A DNA stretch of 8,933 nt, taken from the NCBI GenBank assembly GCA_903839795.1, contig CAIMDR010000229.1:1-8933 (forward strand), given 5' to 3'. The stretch comes from an uncultured Methylococcaceae bacterium (GTDB lineage: Bacteria; Pseudomonadota; Gammaproteobacteria; Methylococcales; Methylomonadaceae). This document shows positions 1 to 7,469 of this stretch, in pieces. Every line of letters starts with the position of its first letter. Position 1 is the first letter of the stretch. Position numbers and translations under genes: made by a program. Below the pieces are notes generated by a model. It searched no databases and was not told where the DNA came from. It worked only from the letters and a program-made list of their open reading frames with translations.

Positions 1-18
1 ATATTGAATGACTAACGG

Positions 19-36
19 TTTCTTAAAGTTAAGAAA
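19..36. repeat. Perfect AT-rich inverted repeat at the left side of the element
   Basis: TTTCTTAA, a two-base centre (AG), then TTAAGAAA: an 8-bp perfect dyad that spans the transposase stop codon (29-31). It could be a subterminal transposase-binding site or a weak hairpin after the gene. It lacks the GC-rich stem and T-run of a strong terminator. Confidence 0.45.
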
Positions 37-1624
37 TCAGTAGTAATTCAGGTTTCTTTTCTCTGATTATATCAAGCAGGATGGCAAGCCAATCTTTCGT
101 TTGCTCTTTTCCGGTCAGAATCTCCATGGGCGTCTTACCTTTTCTAACGCCATCACGATAACGGCGATAGTTGTGATAATGCATAATCAGATTTAGCATT
201 TCTTGGGTGACCTGATTTTTGCTGGTATTCAAGTGGGGTCGGAGAATCGAATTGATGCATTCCACTAAAGCCGAGCTCTGAACGATTTTGTCCAGCCTGG
301 AATAAACCGCTTGCTGAATAGTTAGCTCCTCATGCTTAGTTCCCTGCTGCAAGCCCGTGGCGACGTCTAGGCAGAATTTCTCTTGTTGTTGGGCGATCCT
401 TTTCCGTCCACTCTTTTTAGCTTTCCGCACCGCTTTTCCCCATTGCCAGGCACTACAATAAGCCCTCAAACGATCCTCATCGATGCCTAACTCATCACAC
501 TCGGTAACGACCTTTTTGGCGATGTCGAAATAATGAAACAAATCGGGCAACGCATGTCTTACCTTAGTCACCGCTTTGCGGGTGTGCGAGTGGTTTAACT
601 CATCAATCAGTGTAAGTCCGATGTTGACACCGGCTTCGGCTTGTTGTCGACTGCGCAGACAACCCTTGGCATCAAATATGTTGAGCTCACTGATCACACA
701 GCGATAAAGATAACTAAAGTTGTCGTAAAGCGTAATTGCTTTTTCAGCAAGGTCTATGGCTTTCGCATAAGCGGTTTGCCGTTTCTCTTGCACACCGTCA
801 CTTTTGGCCGATTTCAGTTTTCTTGCCGCTTCATATTCCTTTTCAATCGCGGCGTAGGCGGCTGTTTCAAGGCGATCACTCCAGCTTCCCAATCTATGGG
901 CAATCGCATGATAAGTGTCTGTTTGACGCACGCCTCCTATAGCCTTGGCATGGTCGGCACGGATGCCGGTACCGTCATCAGAAACCAGGTATATAGCCTC
1001 GAGTCCATTACCCGTAAGGCACTCAAAATGGTTTTTCCAATCGTCAGCGTTGCGACTGTCGGCGAGTTCCATTCGAAGAATGGCGCTACTACACGGATCC
1101 ACGGTAATCAGTATCGGAACGTTTTTTGAAAAAATTTCATCACTGGCAAAGACCAGATACTGGATGATGCCCGGCTCCGTAAAGACGGTCATTGGCAACA
1201 AGCCACCGATCTGTGACAGTGATTGACTGATAGACCCCGTAGAGGATAATTCCAATCCAAACCGCTTCATGACGGTAGAGGTTGAGCCAATACTGCTGGC
1301 ACACTCCAGTCGGAGCGACAGCATTCCTTCTAAGGCTTGTTCTCGGAGAGAAGGGGCGTGAGTAGCTACCGTAGCTTCTTCAAAAAGAAGTTGACCGACT
1401 TTCTTTAAGTTATTTGCCAGTGCATAAATGAACGTTCTGGAAATGCCATATTCATCCGCCAAATGGGTTATTGTTCCCCAGACACCATTCAATAGGGCAT
1501 GAAGAGCGTTAGTGCCGATGAGTAAACGAATGTCATTGGTAAGATCGGGACGCCGCGTAAATAGCCTTCCATAAAAAGGCTCTTCAAGTGGAAGTTGGAA
1601 ATCTGCTGAATTGGCTAATAGCAT
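29..1624 (-). CDS. DDE-type transposase of an insertion sequence, family not assigned
   Basis: A 531-residue protein read as a cut-and-paste transposase with an RNase H-like (rve-type) catalytic core. A helix-turn-helix candidate lies at about residues 51-73 (ADEYGISRTFIYALANNL). The likely catalytic triad is D162 (SDEIF), D216 or D217 (VSDDGTG) and E455 (ALVECINSILRPHL). The end of the core, with HNYRRYRDGVRKGKTPMEIL, is typical of transposases and integrases. A helical, charged stretch of about 150 residues (roughly 250-400) separates the second Asp from the Glu, so the core seems to carry an inserted helical domain. The frame is intact. The ATG at 1622-1624 is preceded by GAAGG nine bases upstream, which lies inside a hairpin arm, so translation is probably damped. 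I do not recognise the IS family. The transposase class is fairly certain; the exact triad residues are inferred. Confidence 0.8.
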   Translation of the reverse strand: MLLANSADFQLPLEEPFYGRLFTRRPDLTNDIRLLIGTNALHALLNGVWGTITHLADEYGISRTFIYALANNLKKVGQLLFEEATVATHAPSLREQALEGMLSLRLECASSIGSTSTVMKRFGLELSSTGSISQSLSQIGGLLPMTVFTEPGIIQYLVFASDEIFSKNVPILITVDPCSSAILRMELADSRNADDWKNHFECLTGNGLEAIYLVSDDGTGIRADHAKAIGGVRQTDTYHAIAHRLGSWSDRLETAAYAAIEKEYEAARKLKSAKSDGVQEKRQTAYAKAIDLAEKAITLYDNFSYLYRCVISELNIFDAKGCLRSRQQAEAGVNIGLTLIDELNHSHTRKAVTKVRHALPDLFHYFDIAKKVVTECDELGIDEDRLRAYCSAWQWGKAVRKAKKSGRKRIAQQQEKFCLDVATGLQQGTKHEELTIQQAVYSRLDKIVQSSALVECINSILRPHLNTSKNQVTQEMLNLIMHYHNYRRYRDGVRKGKTPMEILTGKEQTKDWLAILLDIIREKKPELLLIS

Positions 1625-1630
1625 GAATAT

Positions 1631-1661
1631 AAACCTTCAGTGTACAATGAACTGAAGGTTT
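1631..1661 (-). promoter_or_regulatory. Hairpin enclosing the transposase ribosome binding site
   Basis: AAACCTTCAGT (1631-1641) and ACTGAAGGTTT (1651-1661) form an 11-bp perfect inverted repeat with a 9-nt loop. In a minus-strand transcript the downstream arm carries GAAGG, the only plausible Shine-Dalgarno, nine bases before the ATG at 1624. A transcript entering from outside the element would fold this arm and block ribosome entry. IS10 and IS50 are known to protect themselves from read-through expression in this way. The repeat is seen directly; the regulatory role is inferred. Confidence 0.55.
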
Positions 1662-1689
1662 TTCTAATTCATTTGTACATCGAAAGGGA

Positions 1690-1953
1690 TCACTTTTCTT
1701 GCTTTATAAAATCTCTAAATGCAAAAAGTGTAAACCGAGGAATGAAGGATGCCGAAAAATTAATGTCTTTTAATACGACTATTTTTTTCTCTACGGTTTG
1801 CCCTATAAAGCCGGCGCCAGTTTTAGAAATAACAACACTATTTCCCTCAGCTGTTTTCCATTTTCCGGCAAAGTCATCCGTTACTTCTTGGGCAAAAGTA
1901 ATGGCGCTGGTTAATAATGCCCATAACAGAACCACGATTTTTTTATATCCCAT
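1690..1953 (-). CDS. Small exported protein, DUF2147-like, probably 3'-truncated
   Basis: An 87-residue product from the ATG at 1951-1953. An upstream TTG is possible but would spoil the signal peptide. The N-terminus is a clear Sec signal: basic GYKK, hydrophobic IVVLLWALLTSAITF, and a cleavage site near TFA-QEV, so the product should be periplasmic. The mature part begins FAGKWKTAEGNSVVISKTG and continues to VLKDINF. This resembles the start of DUF2147-type small periplasmic proteins, which are usually about 110-130 residues; this assignment rests on pattern memory and is tentative. After about residue 62 the sequence (SFIPRFTLFAFRDF) no longer looks like the family, and the stop lies about 10 bp from the IS-like element, so the native 3' end was probably lost. 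It follows hemY by 54 bp on the same strand and may be transcribed with it. No function is known. Confidence 0.5.
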   Translation of the reverse strand: MGYKKIVVLLWALLTSAITFAQEVTDDFAGKWKTAEGNSVVISKTGAGFIGQTVEKKIVVLKDINFSASFIPRFTLFAFRDFIKQEK

Positions 1954-1986
1954 AAATTTGTCTGGTAATTGTTTGAACAAAATTAC

Positions 1987-2001
1987 TTAACGGCCCGTTA
2001 A
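1987..2001 (-). terminator. Weak hairpin after hemY
   Basis: TTAACGG-C-CCGTTAA is a 7-bp perfect dyad starting 7 bp beyond the hemY stop codon. Read on the minus strand it is followed by a broken T-rich stretch (GTAATTTTG). It may attenuate transcription at the end of the hem operon, but the stem is short and the U-tract poor. Confidence 0.3.
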
Positions 2002-2007
2002 TGGTTA

Positions 2008-3237
2008 TTACGATACGGTATCAATTCGGCTGACTATTTCGCTGGATGCCAGTTCCAGTCCATTTTTGTAACAGGCAATGGCATTGTCTTTATCGTCTTG
2101 TGCAAACAATAAATCACCCAGTAATTGATAAGCCTGAACGGTAGGTTCGGCAGCGATGCTTTTAGCCAGGTAGCTTTCCGCTTTAAAGGTATCGCCACAT
2201 TTAGTCGCCAGTTTGCCCATGACAGCTAACAACACGGCATTTTCTTGATGCACGTAAAACCATTTTTCAGCGGTTTCAAGTTGCTTTTCGACATTATTCG
2301 ACTGGATACTGCCAAACAAGACGACTAAGGTTTCATCCCACACAGTGGCTAAAGTATTAGCCAGTTCATTTTCAATCTCAACACCTGCGCCAGCATTAAT
2401 CATGGCGGCAAAATAAATGGCCGAAATACCTGCCATCGTTTTTATGTAATTAGGGATTTCTGACCATAAGGTTTGAATTTCTTCTGTGTTGCCTTTTTCG
2501 GCGGACTGCTTTAATAATTGACTGAAGGCTTCTGTTTCCAGCAATTTAACTTCGGCCTCCATTAAAATTTTATTGGTATGCAAGGACGGAATCGGTTTTC
2601 TGATGCCTTGCCAATCACCGACCTGCTGATAGGTTTGATGTAATAATTTTAAAACACTGGCGTGAGTCGGATCGATTGAATGCAATCGGGTCAGCGTTTC
2701 CAGGGCTTGTTCAAACTGGTTGCCTGACAAATTAAGTTCTGCTTGCGTTAGCCCTATCACCACACTGGAATCGGGTGACTGGTCATTAGCCGCTTTTAAA
2801 TACTCATCCCTTTTATCAAAAGCGCCGCGTGATTGCGCGGCTCTTGCTGCCGTTAGATAATTAATTAACGGCGCACCACTGTGGGAAGCATGTTTAATTA
2901 AAACATTTTCAGCCTTTTCCCAGTTACCTTCTGCTGAGTCTACCAATCCTGCTATTAGCGCTTCTTGAGAGCGGTTAAATTTAATGTTTTTACCACGACT
3001 CTTGATTTGACCGGGTAATCTGACCAGCCAACCCAGCACACGGAAGAAAAAATAAAATATAAAAAAACCAAATATCAAGCTAACGGCAAAAACGACCAGC
3101 GAGGTTTCCAGTGACCAATGCCCAATACCAATCAACACATAGCCTGGATTATCAAACTGTTGCAAACCGTTACTAACAATAAATGCGACTGCGACAGTAA
3201 CAAGAAGAGAGCCCAGAAAATAAAATAATTTTTTCAT
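2008..3237 (-). CDS. hemY: HemY, inner-membrane TPR protein of the haem operon
   Basis: A 409-residue protein, close to the roughly 400 residues usual for the family. Two hydrophobic membrane segments lie at about residues 4-22 and 45-70 (the second very rich in Phe). A soluble helical region from about residue 90 to the end has the repeated pattern of tetratricopeptide repeats, for example EGNWEKAENVLIKHA, DKRDEYLKAAN and DKDNAIACYKNGLEL. In enterobacteria HemY is the last gene of hemCDXY and is thought to act late in, or to organise, porphyrin synthesis at the membrane. It is not the oxygen-dependent protoporphyrinogen oxidase that shares its name in Bacillus. I chose the ATG at 3235-3237: it has GAGAGA six bases upstream, begins MKKLFYF just before the first membrane helix, and lies 10 bp after the hemX stop. 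An earlier in-frame start would add 18 polar residues and overlap hemX. Confidence 0.9.
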   Translation of the reverse strand: MKKLFYFLGSLLVTVAVAFIVSNGLQQFDNPGYVLIGIGHWSLETSLVVFAVSLIFGFFIFYFFFRVLGWLVRLPGQIKSRGKNIKFNRSQEALIAGLVDSAEGNWEKAENVLIKHASHSGAPLINYLTAARAAQSRGAFDKRDEYLKAANDQSPDSSVVIGLTQAELNLSGNQFEQALETLTRLHSIDPTHASVLKLLHQTYQQVGDWQGIRKPIPSLHTNKILMEAEVKLLETEAFSQLLKQSAEKGNTEEIQTLWSEIPNYIKTMAGISAIYFAAMINAGAGVEIENELANTLATVWDETLVVLFGSIQSNNVEKQLETAEKWFYVHQENAVLLAVMGKLATKCGDTFKAESYLAKSIAAEPTVQAYQLLGDLLFAQDDKDNAIACYKNGLELASSEIVSRIDTVS

Positions 3238-3247
3238 CAAGTATCTC

Positions 3248-4486
3248 TCATTGCCCTGCTGGTAATGCTTCAGTTGGAGCCACTGTTTCAAGCGGCTTTA
3301 CTGCTTCAACGGGTGTAACTGTTTCTTCCGGCTTTATTGCTTTAACGGGCTCAACGGGGATAATTATTTCCTCCGGTGGCATGGCTTTATCTGATTCTAA
3401 TCTCAGTTTACTAATATCTCTGAGCATTTTTAACGATAAGCTAATGTCCGGATACTGGCTATGAATTTTAATACTGCCAAACCGATCCAGTTCAGCAATA
3501 AAATTATCAACTTCCGTGTTCTTCGCAAAATGTTGCTGTGTCCATTTTTTTGCATCGTCCAGACTGGATTGAAAAAGCGCTTCATTATGTTGAACCAACG
3601 AAATCTTTACAATTTCCAACTTGACTCGTAATTGCTCTTGAATAAACTGCGCTTCTTCAGGTGTTAGTATTTCTTTAACTTCATGTTCTGTGTGCCGAAT
3701 GGTAACGATACCTTCCAATTGGTTCATGGCAGAATCAAGCAAGCCTTTATCTTCTGTTGATGTTTCAACGGGCTCTTTTACTTCGGCATGGGGTGACAGT
3801 GCTTTACCGGTATAAGGCAAAAACAACACTAGCTTGTCAACAGCGTCTTGCATTGTCTGAATTGACGCATAAATGCCGACCACATCGGGAACCGTAACAC
3901 GCTTCATCACTGCAAGTTCTTTAGCAATTTCTTCACGCACTTTAAACGCACCGGCATCCCCGCTTTCTCTTAATCGTTGATCGGCTGCTTCCAATGCTTC
4001 CAGCGTGGTATTAACATCACCAATTAAATGCAAGCGTTCATTAGCGACACTTAACAAATACTCGGCATCAGCAATTAACCAATCACCGCGCGTCTTTCCA
4101 AGTTGACGCTGTACCCGTGCAATGGCCTCATTCAACTCTTTGCGAGTGCTGTCCAGTTTTTCGTTGTGTAACTGAGAGAAGTCAGCCAGCGTTTTGGTAA
4201 AGTGAGTATCTTTACCGGCAACATTGGCTTCCAAGGTGGCAAGTTGGGACTGAATAGCGACAAGCTGAGACTGATAATCAGAAATTTGCTTGGACATTTG
4301 CCCTTTAACTTCACCGCCCAAATCTTCTTGCTGATCCCGCAATTGGGTAAAGAAGAAAAAGCCGGCACCCGCAAGGCCAAGGATAATGAGCAAAATAATA
4401 ATGCCAAACCAGAATCCGCTGCGCGATCGGCGTGCCTGTTTAGTCTCGCCCAGGTCTTGTTCTTGTTGTTCACTCAATTCGGCCAC
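3248..4486 (-). CDS. hemX: HemX, single-pass membrane protein of the haem operon
   Basis: A 412-residue protein. It has a basic cytoplasmic N-terminus (KQARRSRS), one membrane helix at about residues 24-47 (GFWFGIIILLIILGLAGAGF), then a long coiled-coil-like region (about 50-130) and a helical periplasmic domain with the family block GDWLIADAEYLLSVANERL. Databases often call it uroporphyrinogen-III C-methyltransferase, but no S-adenosylmethionine-binding motif is visible and the label is probably historical. The true role is unclear; a membrane scaffold for the haem enzymes is an inference. The GTG at 4484-4486 is the best start: GGGAGG (4493-4498) sits six bases upstream. An upstream in-frame GTG at 4505-4507 lies beyond this site. 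The gene overlaps the end of hemD by 13 bp, which suggests translational coupling. The last 43 residues are a Pro/Val/Glu/Lys-rich tail with imperfect repeats. Confidence 0.88.
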   Translation of the reverse strand: MAELSEQQEQDLGETKQARRSRSGFWFGIIILLIILGLAGAGFFFFTQLRDQQEDLGGEVKGQMSKQISDYQSQLVAIQSQLATLEANVAGKDTHFTKTLADFSQLHNEKLDSTRKELNEAIARVQRQLGKTRGDWLIADAEYLLSVANERLHLIGDVNTTLEALEAADQRLRESGDAGAFKVREEIAKELAVMKRVTVPDVVGIYASIQTMQDAVDKLVLFLPYTGKALSPHAEVKEPVETSTEDKGLLDSAMNQLEGIVTIRHTEHEVKEILTPEEAQFIQEQLRVKLEIVKISLVQHNEALFQSSLDDAKKWTQQHFAKNTEVDNFIAELDRFGSIKIHSQYPDISLSLKMLRDISKLRLESDKAMPPEEIIIPVEPVKAIKPEETVTPVEAVKPLETVAPTEALPAGQ

Positions 4487-5265
4487 TCTATTCCTCCCGT
4501 TACACACATTGTTACTGTCTCAAGAATTGCTTCATCTGAAGGACTATGAGTCACAGCAATTTGTTTAAATCCGATGTCGACCGCTATTTGTTTTATTCTA
4601 TTACTAACCACCACCAGTGGCACTTCAAATAATCGGTGATGATGTTTTTCTTCCAGCATGATTAAAAGGTTTTGCAATGACTCACCACTGGTTATCGTGA
4701 TGATATCCAACTTGTCTTGCATCAGCAACAAACTAACTACCGTACACTCAATGCCTGGTATTATTCTTTTATATACGTCCAGATATTCAACGCTTGCACC
4801 TCTGCTACGTAGCATAGTTGCCAGTTCTTCGCGCCCGCCTTCGCCACGAATGATCAAACAATGCTGACCCTGCATCTGTTGCATTTCAGGCATTGCCATC
4901 AATGCCTCACTATTATAGTCATTTTCAGGCACCAAATCGGGCGGCAATCCGGCCAGCGACAAGGCTTGCGCGGTTGCTTTTCCTATTGCAGCTATTCGTA
5001 TTGACTTAAACTTTTTTATTTTATCACTATCTGAATGGTATCCGTGCATAGTTACTGCATTGGCACTAATAAAAATAAGCCACTGGTATCTGTCCAGATG
5101 AGTCAATGTATTTTGAATGGTGCCAGAATCTTCCATCGGCACAATAGCCAACGTTGGAAACCGAACCGCCACTCCGCCACACGCTTCAATTAACCGGCTT
5201 AACTTTTCTGCTTGATCTACGGGACGAGTCACTAAAACATGCGCACCCGACAACGACTTTATCAA
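4474..5265 (-). CDS. hemD: Uroporphyrinogen-III synthase
   Basis: A 263-residue cytoplasmic enzyme that cyclises hydroxymethylbilane to uroporphyrinogen III with inversion of ring D, the branch point to haem, sirohaem and cobalamin. Family marks in order: VLVTRP near the N-terminus (residues 11-16), [26 protein letters not shown], a central block of [18 protein letters not shown] and YLDVYKR, and [14 protein letters not shown]. Length is normal. Its start appears to be TTG at 5263-5265, which shares the bases TTGA with the hemC stop, a variant of the common ATGA overlap. No ATG is available near the expected N-terminus, and VLVTRP then falls at the usual distance from the start. A downstream TTG (codon 5) cannot be excluded. 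There is no clear Shine-Dalgarno, so re-initiation after hemC is likely. Confidence 0.92.
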   Translation of the reverse strand: MIKSLSGAHVLVTRPVDQAEKLSRLIEACGGVAVRFPTLAIVPMEDSGTIQNTLTHLDRYQWLIFISANAVTMHGYHSDSDKIKKFKSIRIAAIGKATAQALSLAGLPPDLVPENDYNSEALMAMPEMQQMQGQHCLIIRGEGGREELATMLRSRGASVEYLDVYKRIIPGIECTVVSLLLMQDKLDIITITSGESLQNLLIMLEEKHHHRLFEVPLVVVSNRIKQIAVDIGFKQIAVTHSPSDEAILETVTMCVTGGIEWPN

Positions 5266-6188
5266 TGAAATAGCGCTTGCAGAACTTTATCTGCACCCTG
5301 AGCCAGTAAATCTTCAGCAATCAGTCGTCCGATAACGGCTCCCTGATCTAGTCCACCTGAACGCTCAGACCGGCAAATGACGCTGCCATCCGGATTGCCA
5401 ACCAAGCCACGCATAAATAACTGCTCACCTTGAAGTAATGCAAAACCGGCGATAGGTACTTGGCAACCGCCATTCAACCGTGCATTCATCGCCCTTTCGG
5501 CAACAACACACAAACCGGTTTCAGCATCATGCAAAGCCGCCAACATGGCATTAATTTCCACGTCATCAATACGGCACTCTATGCCTATGGCGCCCTGCCC
5601 GATTGCCGGCAAGCTGACACTTGCATCCAAAGATTGGGTAATGCGGTTAGCCATTCCCAGTCTTTTTAAACCCGCAGAGGCCAAGATAATGGCGTCATAA
5701 TCACCCGCATCCAACTTGGCTAAGCGGGTGTTAACATTACCCCTTAACGGCATGACTTGAGCATCAGGAAACTTCTCTTTAAGCTGACACTCTCTGCGCA
5801 AACTGGACGTGCCAATTCTGGCGTTGGGAGGTAACTCGTTTAACGAGGCATAATGGTTGGACACAAAAGCATCGGTTGGATCTTCGCGTGTTAAAATGCT
5901 GGCCAAATGCAAGCCCTCAGGAAAATCTACCGGCACATCTTTCATGGAATGTACGGCAATATCAGCCACGCCCTCCAACATGCCTTGCTCTAATTCCTTA
6001 ACAAACAAACCCTTGCCGCCAACCTTGGCTAAAGGCGCATCGAGAATTTTATCACCCCGTGTCACCATTTTAACCAATTGCGTCCTCACCCCTGGAAATG
6101 CCCGTACCAATAATTCTGCGACGTGTTCTGCCTGCCACAATGCCAATGGACTCTGACGTGTCGCGATACGAATAATTTTCTCAACCAA
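5262..6188 (-). CDS. hemC: Porphobilinogen deaminase (hydroxymethylbilane synthase)
   Basis: A 308-residue cytoplasmic enzyme that joins four porphobilinogen units into hydroxymethylbilane, the substrate of HemD encoded next. Visible landmarks: [14 protein letters not shown] at the N-terminus, VHSMKDVP containing catalytic D84, [38 protein letters not shown], and [10 protein letters not shown] containing C242, the attachment site of the dipyrromethane cofactor. The start is the TTG at 6186-6188. It has AGAGG (6197-6201) eight bases upstream, and it places R11, D84 and C242 at the same residue numbers as in the E. coli enzyme. An upstream TTG at 6207-6209 would add seven residues and lies beyond this ribosome site. 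This is the first gene of hemCDXY. Confidence 0.96.
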   Translation of the reverse strand: MVEKIIRIATRQSPLALWQAEHVAELLVRAFPGVRTQLVKMVTRGDKILDAPLAKVGGKGLFVKELEQGMLEGVADIAVHSMKDVPVDFPEGLHLASILTREDPTDAFVSNHYASLNELPPNARIGTSSLRRECQLKEKFPDAQVMPLRGNVNTRLAKLDAGDYDAIILASAGLKRLGMANRITQSLDASVSLPAIGQGAIGIECRIDDVEINAMLAALHDAETGLCVVAERAMNARLNGGCQVPIAGFALLQGEQLFMRGLVGNPDGSVICRSERSGGLDQGAVIGRLIAEDLLAQGADKVLQALFH

Positions 6189-6472
6189 AAGGAAGACCTC
6201 TATTTTCAAAAAATGCGCTTATTGTAACCCTATTTAAGGCAATGGTCTGTTATCGAATAGTAATAATTTGTTTGATGCCTTATAAATCAACAACCCGTGA
6301 TGACAGAACCCGTTTCCACTTAACCATTGATTGCCCAAGCGTAGCTTCAGTTGCTAATTTTTCGAATTACCTCACTCATTTATCGCGACTAAAAATCATC
6401 GGTATAAACGTTTTTTAAATTCATTAGGTCATTATGCTGTAAAATTATTTTTTTTTTTAGATTTCATGGCAC
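6189..6472. promoter_or_regulatory. Divergent control region between hemC and pdxA
   Basis: A 284-bp AT-rich spacer between two diverging operons, so it must hold both promoters. For hemC, TACAAT on the minus strand (6221-6226) is a plausible -10, but no good -35 stands 16-18 bp upstream. For pdxA, TAAAAT (6440-6445) is a possible -10, again without a convincing -35. A run of 11 T lies at 6448-6458, close before pdxA. I see no clear operator, riboswitch or small gene here. Confidence 0.5.
6221..6226 (-). promoter_or_regulatory. Candidate -10 element for the hem operon
   Basis: TACAAT on the minus strand matches TATAAT at five of six positions and lies 33 bp before the hemC start, giving a short leader with the AGAGG ribosome site. 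No recognisable -35 is present, so an activator or a different promoter is possible. Confidence 0.3.
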
Positions 6473-7465
6473 ATGGCTCTTAATTCCCTACAGCGCATTG
6501 CGTTAACACCCGGCGAACCTGCCGGCATAGGCCCCGATCTTTGTGTCCAACTGGCACAGCAGGATTTACCCTGCCAACTTATTGCCATCGCCAGTCCTGA
6601 ATTATTGGTGCAGCGTGCCCGTCAGTTAGGCCTTTCTATCCAAATAAATAAATTTAACAGCTCTTTACCACCAACGTCCCATGCAGCAGGAAGTTTAACG
6701 GTGTTACCGGTTGAACTCGCAGAACCGGTTCAATGTGGACAAATAAACCCGTTAAATAGTCGCTATGTCTTAAAAACCATTACCCAAGCAACCCAAGGTT
6801 GTATGGAAGGCCTTTTTGACGCAATGGTTACCGGCCCAGTCCATAAAGGCGTTATCAATGATGCCGGTTTTGCCTTTAGCGGCCATACCGAATATATTGC
6901 CGAGATTACCGGTGGTCATCCGGTGATGATGCTGGCAACACCGGAATTGCGTGTTGCCTTGGTGACGACTCACTTGCCACTTATTGAAGTGAGTCCGACC
7001 CTTACGCAATCACGTTTAAGAGCCGTCATTCACATACTGAATAATGATTTGCGTACACGCTTTAATCTTGATAACCCCAAGATATTGGTGTGCGGACTTA
7101 ACCCTCATGCCGGTGAAAACGGCCACTTGGGTCGCGAGGAAATCGACATTATTGAACCGGTACTGGAAGGCTTGCGCCAACAAGGTTTTAACCTTCTGGG
7201 CCCGCTTCCGGCAGACACGCTATTTACCCCAAAATACTTGGCTACTGCGGATGCCGTATTAGCCATGTATCACGACCAAGGCCTGCCGGTACTTAAATAT
7301 ATAGGCTTTGGCAAGTCTGTTAATATTACACTGGGGCTTCCTATTATCCGCACCTCTGTTGACCATGGCACAGCTTTAGACTTGGCTGGCACGGGCAAAG
7401 CCGACATCGGCAGCCTGTTTGTTGCCCTGCAAACAGCCTTAACCATGGCAACCAACAACTCTTGA
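6473..7465 (+). CDS. pdxA: 4-hydroxythreonine-4-phosphate dehydrogenase
   Basis: A 330-residue NAD-dependent, metal-dependent enzyme of the DXP-dependent vitamin B6 pathway. It oxidises 4-phosphohydroxy-L-threonine to a product that PdxJ condenses to pyridoxine phosphate. Visible marks: [13 protein letters not shown] (11-23), [14 protein letters not shown] (119-132) with SGHTEYIAE, and metal ligands H167 (TTHLPL), H212 (NPHAGE) and H267 (YHDQGLP). The C-terminal block [20 protein letters not shown] is present, and length is typical. The start fits the family ([16 protein letters not shown]), but no Shine-Dalgarno is visible; upstream is a T-rich stretch and an overlapping out-of-frame ATG at 6466. 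pdxA is followed after 4 bp by rsmA, an order also found in E. coli, where surA precedes; surA is not here. Confidence 0.96.
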   Translation: MALNSLQRIALTPGEPAGIGPDLCVQLAQQDLPCQLIAIASPELLVQRARQLGLSIQINKFNSSLPPTSHAAGSLTVLPVELAEPVQCGQINPLNSRYVLKTITQATQGCMEGLFDAMVTGPVHKGVINDAGFAFSGHTEYIAEITGGHPVMMLATPELRVALVTTHLPLIEVSPTLTQSRLRAVIHILNNDLRTRFNLDNPKILVCGLNPHAGENGHLGREEIDIIEPVLEGLRQQGFNLLGPLPADTLFTPKYLATADAVLAMYHDQGLPVLKYIGFGKSVNITLGLPIIRTSVDHGTALDLAGTGKADIGSLFVALQTALTMATNNS

Positions 7466-7469
7466 ATCT

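Larger units (their letters stand above)
1..1680 (-). mobile_element. Insertion-sequence-like element, ends not fixed
   Basis: A single long DDE transposase gene fills this stretch and is flanked on both sides by short AT-rich DNA with inverted repeats, the layout of a simple insertion sequence. The termini are not proven. ACTAACGGTTT at 11-21 resembles ACTGAAGGTTT, which occurs on both strands at 1631-1661, with 9 of 11 matches. This could mark the ends, but no target-site duplication can be identified, and the true left end may lie outside the window. A degraded-looking gene at 1690-1953 directly beside the right side supports an insertion event. The outer limits given are approximate. Confidence 0.6.

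Noticed and set aside
641..1129. Plus-strand reading frame of 162 codons inside the transposase gene
   Set aside because: It is antisense to a clear transposase with intact motifs, has no family character, and other antisense frames in the same area overlap it.
1681..1700. Imperfect palindrome around GATC as the outer end of the element
   Set aside because: Only four pairs flank the centre on each side with a mismatch, and nothing similar is present at the left side.
3248..4486. HemX as a uroporphyrinogen-III methyltransferase
   Set aside because: No methyltransferase motif is visible; the protein is one membrane helix plus coiled-coil and helical regions, so the enzymatic label is not supported.
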